NCBI GenBank assembly: GCA_026225945.1
Contig: JAMJFZ010001074.1
Coordinates: forward strand, 2,707,001 to 2,771,000
Direction of reading: 5' to 3'
Length of the DNA stretch: 64,000 nt
DNA from: Cricetomys ansorgei
Taxonomy: Eukaryota > Chordata > Mammalia > Rodentia > Nesomyidae
In this document: positions 58,290 through 64,000 of the stretch, piece after piece
How positions within the stretch are numbered: position 1 is the first letter of the stretch
Layout: each line of letters begins with the position of its first letter
Position numbers and translations under genes: made by a program
The notes under the pieces: generated by a model
The model's input: only the letters and a program-made list of their open reading frames with translations
Databases searched by the model: none
Told to the model about the DNA's origin: nothing

Positions 58290-58736
58290 GTGCCAACCTT
58301 AATTATTCTCAAGGCTCAGGGAACTATGAGGAAGAGATGGCAGAAAGAGTGTAAAAGCCAGAGGTGCTAGATGACTCCAAGGAAATGGTGTCTTCCAGAC
58401 ACAGCAGGACTGAGCACATATAAACACACAGACTGTAACAGCATGTACGGGGCCTGTTCAAGCCAGATAAAGTTCCGGTGCTGAGAGGGGGAAGTGGACA
58501 CCGGCTCCCACCCCTAACCAAGAAGCTATCTCTGAATTACATCTGCTTGCAAAGGGAAAAATTAGAAAAATTAGTTCTTTCCGATGGGAGTCTTACAGGA
58601 CTTGTTAGCCATACAAACCATGCTTAAGGGTACTCCCTATGCTCAGCAGTAGATGGTCGGAACAAGTCAAACTCACATTTTGCTTCCTTGGGTTTTTTTT
58701 TTTTTTTTTGGTCTAACTGGTCTTTTATGGATTTTT

Positions 58737-58810
<74 letters not shown>
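58290..58810 (+). mobile_element. L1 3'UTR, sense, truncated at a microsatellite
   Basis: CTATGAGGAAGAGATGGCAG, GTGTCTTCCAGACACAGCAG, CATGTACGGGGCCTGTTCAA, CTGAGAGGGGGAAGTGGACA, CCACCCCTAACCAAGAAGCT, ATGCTCAGCAGTAGATGGTC and T-rich tracts, ending in the TG/AG array. Confidence 0.85.
58741..58808. repeat. Compound (TG)n(AG)n microsatellite
   Basis: About 16 TG units then about 18 GA units. It lies where this L1 3'UTR type normally carries a T-rich and a GAGAGA tract, so it probably grew from them. Confidence 0.97.
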
Positions 58811-58811
<1 letters not shown>

Positions 58812-59404
58812 AATTCTTCACACAGAATTTCCATCATTCAAATGCAATTAAAAAATAAAGACATGTTTTTCAAAAAGGAGTTGAAAGAAAATGCATTAAT
58901 GAACACAAAGGTAGACTGTTTATGTCAGGCTGGATATATAGATAGTGTTATGTCTTATGAATGTGTGACAGAAAACTGATTAAGAATAAGGCATATCTAT
59001 TTTGGTTAAAGAGGTATATATTTTAGAAATAAAGTAACATATCCATTTTCTCCATGGGGCAGCAGTCTCTGGAATATTTGTCTGTGTATGTTTTGACATA
59101 ACTATCTACTATACAAGACAAGACTTTCCTAGAATTTCTAACGCACAGGAGACACGCTGAACTTGGATAAGATATCAGTGCAGACAGAACCTTATTATTT
59201 TCCATTGTGTTTCCTGTCTCAGAAGTTTTTCAAAGCTGTTCCTATTTCCTTATGTGCCACAAAGATATCTCCTGTCTTTCCAGGTCTTTTAGTGTTTCAA
59301 AATATGGTGGTGGAGCCACTGGAAGGCAAAAGATGTCAAGATGCTCGGGGATGTTATCCTAATGTGTAGTTCATTATGTTTCTTGTTCTAATGACAGTGA
59401 GAAA
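58811..59404. other. No gene or confident repeat
   Basis: Unique AT-rich DNA. Confidence 0.5.
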
Positions 59405-59582
59405 TGCTACCATTTTTTACAAATAAAGTTTTATTGGAACACTGCCATGCACATTTATTTTTGTATTATCTGACAATTTCTGTTCCTTAAGTACAAAGTT
59501 AAGTTATTGTAAAAGAATATGTATGGTTTCATAACCATATTTGGTATCTGGTCCTTTAAGAGTTTGCTGATCTCTGTTTTAG
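59405..59582 (-). mobile_element. Fossil hAT-type (Charlie-like) DNA transposon fragment
   Basis: The plus strand reads ACAAATAAAGTTTTATTGGA, ACACTGCCATGCACATTTAT, TTTTTGTATTATCTGACAAT, TATCTGGTCCTTTAAGAG and TTTGCTGATCTCTGTTTTAG. This corresponds to the inverse of an ancient mammalian hAT element whose end reads CAGGGGTCGGCAAACT. It predates the rodent radiation. Confidence 0.7.
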
Positions 59583-60879
59583 ACAAAAGACAAAGAAAGA
59601 TAAGAGCCACTTTCTACATAGCCACAGGCTATTGTGTGACTCATTTTGTTGCCACAGCAAAGTTGTTGCTATGTGTAAATTGTTTATTTATATTTAAATT
59701 CATCAGAAGGTTCCAAGTGGGTGCCAAAGGCTTAGAGGAGACTTGAATACCCTCTTCAGACTGGTTTGGAAAATCTCTTCAGTTCTCTTTTCTGCTTTCA
59801 TCTCTGATTAGTCTTGGAATAAAAACAGGCAGAGTTGAGAGAGAGAGAATTAAAAGTTTTATCTCAGCATGAGACTAGGAAGGAAAAGAGGGAGCACAGT
59901 AATTACATTTATTTGGGAGCCTCCTTTGTTATGGTTACAAACGCTGCCAATGATTTTAAGTGAGAATTAATTTTATTTCTAAATTAGGAGATGCTGAAAG
60001 AACATTATGCTTCTCTTTTTAAAAATAGATTTATAGAATTTCTTGGAAGTATAGTTATGAAATGCTTTCTCTCTTTTTGAGGGAGAGAGAGAGAAGGAGA
60101 AGGAGAGGGGGAGGGAAAGAGGATTATTGCATTTCAGACAAAGCCCATGTGATCACTGTCTGTTTTTTCCCCGTTTCCCTATGGAAAGCTTTCAGTGTAC
60201 AAGCTCTGTAGGAACGAGTAATGTTTTGGAAACCGGCTGAATCTTCTGCATTAGTTGGAGTCTAGATGCAGCGAGCCAGATATCTGATTCAGCAGAAAGA
60301 GCAGATGTTCCTTTATTCATGCTTTAAAAATATATAACAAAAAGATTAATGGAGACTCAAACTCATGCCGCAGAATTAACTTAAACACATTTTCTCAATG
60401 TTTTCCAGTGGTGCATGGGAGGCAGATGCACTGCAAACATTTCACGTTGCTTACTATGCTTCGATCCAAGTATGCAGCATGCCGACGGAGTTGTGCTGAG
60501 GTCTATGTATTTCATGATAGTGTTCATTAGAGAGAATATTGGTGAATACATTTATGCTTGAGACAAGACCTGCTAGGAATAAAAGAAGCATTGAGTATGA
60601 AATCTGAAGGAATATGATTTTTACTAGAAATGCAAAATACATACTTCCTCAGTTCCCAGGATGCAAAGAGCCCTCAGAACTTTAGTCACTCCTTGATCTG
60701 ACCTCACCAAGGTAATAGACCAAATAGCTCAGGTTCAACGAGGGCAGTTTAAAGCAAGAATGTGAATGGTAGTTTATTTTGTAAAATAACTTTTTGGGGG
60801 GTTAACTGGAAGGAGGGAAAGCCAATGAAGAATACGTAACTGAGCTGGTTAGTGGTGCAACTAAGTGGCTCTTGTTCAC
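59583..60879. other. Unique DNA; possible conserved block 59850-60320
   Basis: 59890-59980 combines GTAATTACATTTATTTGGGA, CCTTTGTTATGGTTA (a SOX-like core) and GAGAATTAATTTTATTTC. A short GA tract lies at 60083-60120. No repeat and no coding frame. A regulatory role is inference only. Confidence 0.35.
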
Positions 60880-61235
60880 ACTGGGGCTTATATAGACTAC
60901 ATATTAAAATTATCCATCTGTATGATTAATGATGCTCCTAGTTCCTATCCTGGAAAGAGATATACCAGAGCATATTGGGAAATAATTGATAATTCTTGGG
61001 GAAGGCCAATCATTGTCTTCAGTTATATGTCCACTGACAAGCCCAATGGGTTCCAATGCACACTATGAAATCCATGGCCACTCAAGCAAGCCTGGTTAAA
61101 GTCAAGAAAAAACAAAAAATGACATGATTGTGACAGAGAGCCTCGTAGGGAGGAGACGGAGGTATTGGGGTGGGAGGGAGAGTAGAGTAGGTTGGCTATG
61201 AAATTGTCAAAAAACAAATTCAAGAAAAGTTATTA
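60880..61235 (+). mobile_element. L1 3'UTR, sense
   Basis: CTAGTTCCTATCCTGGAAAG, ATACCAGAGCATATTGGGAA, GGGGAAGGCCAATCATTGTC, AGCCCAATGGGTTCCAATGC, ATGGCCACTCAAGCAAGCCT and the end GAAATTGTCAAAAAACAAAT. A different 3'UTR subtype from the next element. Confidence 0.85.
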
Positions 61236-61279
61236 AAGTAACGTATGGAATATGCTCACATTACCAGCTAGCATGACCT

Positions 61280-61920
61280 TTATAAAAAAATTCCCACAGC
61301 TAAGGCTCCTGGAACATTGTGGAAGAGGAGGTGGAAAGATTCTCAGAACCTGAGGATCAAGGAGTTTGATGTAAGATTGTGTCTTCTAGTAACATCTAAC
61401 GTTTTACCAACGTGACAGCCTATCAGGTGTAGATCAAGGACATCACCAGGAGACATTCCAGTTAGGACCATGGAAAGTTTATGATGCCTCACGCAAAGAA
61501 CAAAGAACCAATTTCTTCAACACAAAGAACTACAGACAACTAAGGAATGCTAAGAGGGGAAGAAAGAGTCTTCCCCAAGGAAGAACACACCAATTGGTTT
61601 TCCAATATCAAACGGTTAGACTTGAAAACATACATAAAAACAGCATTATGCAGACTGAGCAGGTTATATTTAGGATTATATTTAGAGTATATGTAAAATG
61701 TATATTATACATGTAACAAATATATATATATATATATATATATACATACACACACACACACACACATAATATTTAACAACAACTAATGAAAAAGAAGGCC
61801 ATGAATTTGAAAGAAAGGAGAGGTATATGGAAAGATGTGAGGGGAGGAAAAGAAGTGGGGGGAATCATGTAATTACCTTACAATCACAACAAAAAAGAAG
61901 TAATTAAAAATGAAAAAAAA
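61280..61920 (+). mobile_element. L1 3'UTR, sense
   Basis: CAAAGAACTACAGACAACTA, AGAACACACCAATTGGTTTT, GAAAACATACATAAAAACAG, GACTGAGCAGGTTATATTTA, an AT/CA array, GAGAGGTATATGGAAAGATG, GTAATTACCTTACAATC and an A-rich tail to 61920. Same subtype as 23130-23612. Confidence 0.9.
61713..61767. repeat. (AT)n(CA)n microsatellite
   Basis: About 14 AT units then about 10 CA units inside the L1 3'UTR. Confidence 0.96.
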
Positions 61921-62699
61921 ACCCCAATACTGGGAAAAATGGGAAAAAGCAATATTAGTTATGATGAAATAGATTTTTAACTCTTCTTCTAAATATCTGA
62001 AACTTTAGAGATAGTTTAGAGGTCCCAGCTATTCATATAATAGCTAGGCAAGGCATAGACTCTTCAACGAGGCTTCCGTCATAGGTCATACCTCTCAGAA
62101 GCGTCCCTTTCTGTACATCGCACTGTGGACAACAGAATTGTTTCCTAAAGACCCCACTCACTTCTCTGCAATGGCTTTCACCTTTTGTTTACCGTCTGGA
62201 TCACCATTTACTCGTTTAAGCCTATTCCCAAACCTGCTCCTCTCAGAAGAGCTGCAGTCTCCCTAAGCCTCACCCGAGTCCTTGGATCTGTGTCTTCTAT
62301 GCCCTTCATCTCCTGATATCTCATGCTTTTTCTCTTTTCTGCTGAATGGCAAACACAGCAACATTGCTTCTGAACATTTCTTCTGCCGTTGGAGAGTTGA
62401 GATGTTCAAATGTTTGTGAGTTTGTTTGTGTGCTTTCTGTGCTACCATATCTGGAGTCGTTTAGTTTTTAGGGATACAAACAAAACATTGTAAATTAAAA
62501 AGAGTAAATATTTTCCATTCTTCTAAGTTGTGTTTGCTGTTGGATTTGTTGCCTAGAATTTAAAATGTATTTTTAGAAATAAATTTACACAATAAAAGAG
62601 TAAAATGAGAAAAATAACAAAATATGAAATCAACCAGTTCTGCTTAGTATTCTTTTAGTCTGAAATTTTTTCTCATCTAACAAATCTGAATGTGTATGT

Positions 62700-62703
<4 letters not shown>
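61921..62703. other. No gene or confident repeat
   Basis: Unique DNA. Confidence 0.5.
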
Positions 62704-62750
<47 letters not shown>

Positions 62751-62788
62751 GTGTGTGTATATATATTTAAACATATATATATATATAC
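62704..62788. repeat. (AT)n / (GT)n microsatellite
   Basis: About 21 AT units, a short GT run, then further AT. Translates only to Tyr-Ile repeats. Confidence 0.97.
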
Positions 62789-64000
62789 TTAAATTGTAGT
62801 TAATTTCCTCATAAGAAGCTAAAGATATGGATAAGGAGACTGGCATCTGTTTGGCTAAACTAAGCTGACAGTTCTGGTCTGCTCCCCAAATCTGAAAGGC
62901 CACAGAGAGACAGAAAACAGCTCCCCTTGCAGCGCAGACCGTGAGTGAGTTTGCCAAGCTGCATGCTGACAGCTAGCTCCAGTGGCTTTGCAAGCAGTCC
63001 AAACTTGGAACCTTCTGGGCTCAGCTTTATTCTTAGTCTTTTCACACTTCGATGCCATGTTTTAGAATAATTCAAAATATAATACTGAGGAAGAGCAATA
63101 TGGTCCATATCATGGCTCATTGGGAAAAAGCATCTCCCAAATGACATAGGGGTGCCATTTGTTTTCATTCCATTTCTCCCCAAGGCACAACAACAGATGC
63201 TCCAGAGACATTAAATAGAATCCTAGGATTTATGGCCACTGTTCTATCAATCTAAATTGGCTTTTATTTAAATGTTTAAATCAAGAATTACAAACTTCTA
63301 GACCTGAGAGAAAAGAAGGTAGTCTGTATTGTTCACATTTTAGGTGCAGAGTTTCTGATGTGAAAAAGAAGTGTCTAGCGTGGCCAATGGCTGCTGGTGA
63401 TAATAGTTAACAAGATCCTAATGTAGAAAAGTATCCGTCAAGTCAAACAAGAATTACAGGGAAATGAAGCAATTCTTTATTAACAGCTAAGTGCCAATAA
63501 AAATGAAAAATCAAGAGAAAAATGAATCGAAAGGAAATTGCATGCCTACAAAACCCACTGGGACAAATGGGCTATCTGCTAAATCATACTGTCGCTTCTT
63601 CATACCCAGCTCTTTATTATGAATGAAAAATGGTCCAATTATACTAAAACCTGCCTTGGAAAGCCTTGATGCCCATGATGCTTATTTTTTTTGCAGTCCT
63701 TTTCCAAAGTTAGGGTGAGTTTCTGCTGTTCTCACCTTGCCTTGGACTAAAAGACATTGTCCCTGAAGCACCTGGACTCCCTTGAAATGGCTGTGATCAA
63801 TTACACACATAGTCAGGAACAAGGGGCATGGCAGGAGATGAGAAAATGGAGGTATTTCTTCCCTGAATGTTGTCTGCTTATCTTGCCACAGGGCTGGTTT
63901 TGAGTGTGTGAATGAGGGAGATGATTTTGCTTAAGAGGTTGCCCAGGTTACTGTTATGTAGAGATAGTGCCTGTGCTGAGGGCATCCTTAGGAAGGTGGC
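62789..64000. other. Unique DNA to the right edge; possible microexon near 63697
   Basis: No repeat recognised. Two overlapping minus frames (62703-63183) are unassigned. A paired acceptor/donor around an 18-nt block is described in the findings. Confidence 0.4.

Noticed and set aside
57945..58810. Twin-primed inversion joining the antisense ORF2 piece and the sense 3'UTR
   Set aside because: The antisense piece looks like an older L1 subfamily than the 3'UTR, so two separate insertions are more likely.
1..64000. CRISPR arrays, operons, phage or bacterial genes
   Set aside because: Repeat content is purely that of a rodent nuclear genome. The tandem repeats are microsatellites without spacers, and no prokaryotic coding density exists.

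Overview
The window looks like non-coding nuclear DNA of a muroid rodent. The evidence is the repeat content: 7SL-derived B1 SINEs, tRNA-derived B2/B3 SINEs, an ID-type SINE, many rodent Lx-type L1 3' untranslated regions, rodent MaLR LTRs and abundant (CA)n/(TG)n microsatellites. Species cannot be fixed from the sequence. The two best B1 copies share an internal variant (GTTACAACAGAGAAA) that is not the common lab mouse consensus, so I would not assume Mus musculus. All family names are from memory of consensus sequences, without a database search.

I found no functional protein-coding gene, rRNA or tRNA gene, and no CRISPR array. Open frames are at most about 150 codons. They are microsatellite translations, L1 remnants, or random frames in AT-rich DNA. 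The window is best read as an intergenic region or the inside of a very large intron. Three short stretches have paired splice-site signals and are reported only as hypotheses.

Layout. 1-2.4 kb: an antisense L1 whose 5' part is inverted (twin-priming structure), interrupted by a B3 SINE. 2.5-10.5 kb: scattered B1/B3 SINEs, two B3-plus-MaLR-LTR composites about 3 kb apart, one of them ending at a short telomere-like (TTAGGG) tract, and a 9-bp minisatellite. 10.5-25 kb: mostly unique DNA with a few L1 3' ends, two B1 copies with target-site duplications, and compound (TG)n(AG)n arrays. 25-33 kb: microsatellites, an antisense L1 3'UTR, and unique DNA that includes a possible conserved regulatory stretch near 32 kb. 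33.3-36.9 kb: an AT-palindromic block followed by the longest L1, an internally deleted copy in which the ORF1 remnant runs in frame into ORF2. 37-45 kb: mostly unique DNA, a CA-rich array, B3 SINEs and an ancient MLT/MST-like LTR. 45.5-47.5 kb: a decayed antisense ERVK-like provirus with two LTRs, a primer-binding-site remnant and a polypurine tract. 47.5-53 kb: unique DNA, a GAAA array and old L1 fragments. 53.6-61.9 kb: a dense pile-up of nested L1 fragments in both orientations, with one insertion resolved by its 9-bp target-site duplication. 62-64 kb: an AT/GT array and unique DNA.

No genes are present that could be said to work together. The interest lies in retrotransposition and repair scars: twin priming, an in-frame internally deleted L1, a repeated SINE-LTR junction, an interstitial telomere-like tract at a broken LTR, and nested insertions. 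I saw no convincing sign of a new biological system.
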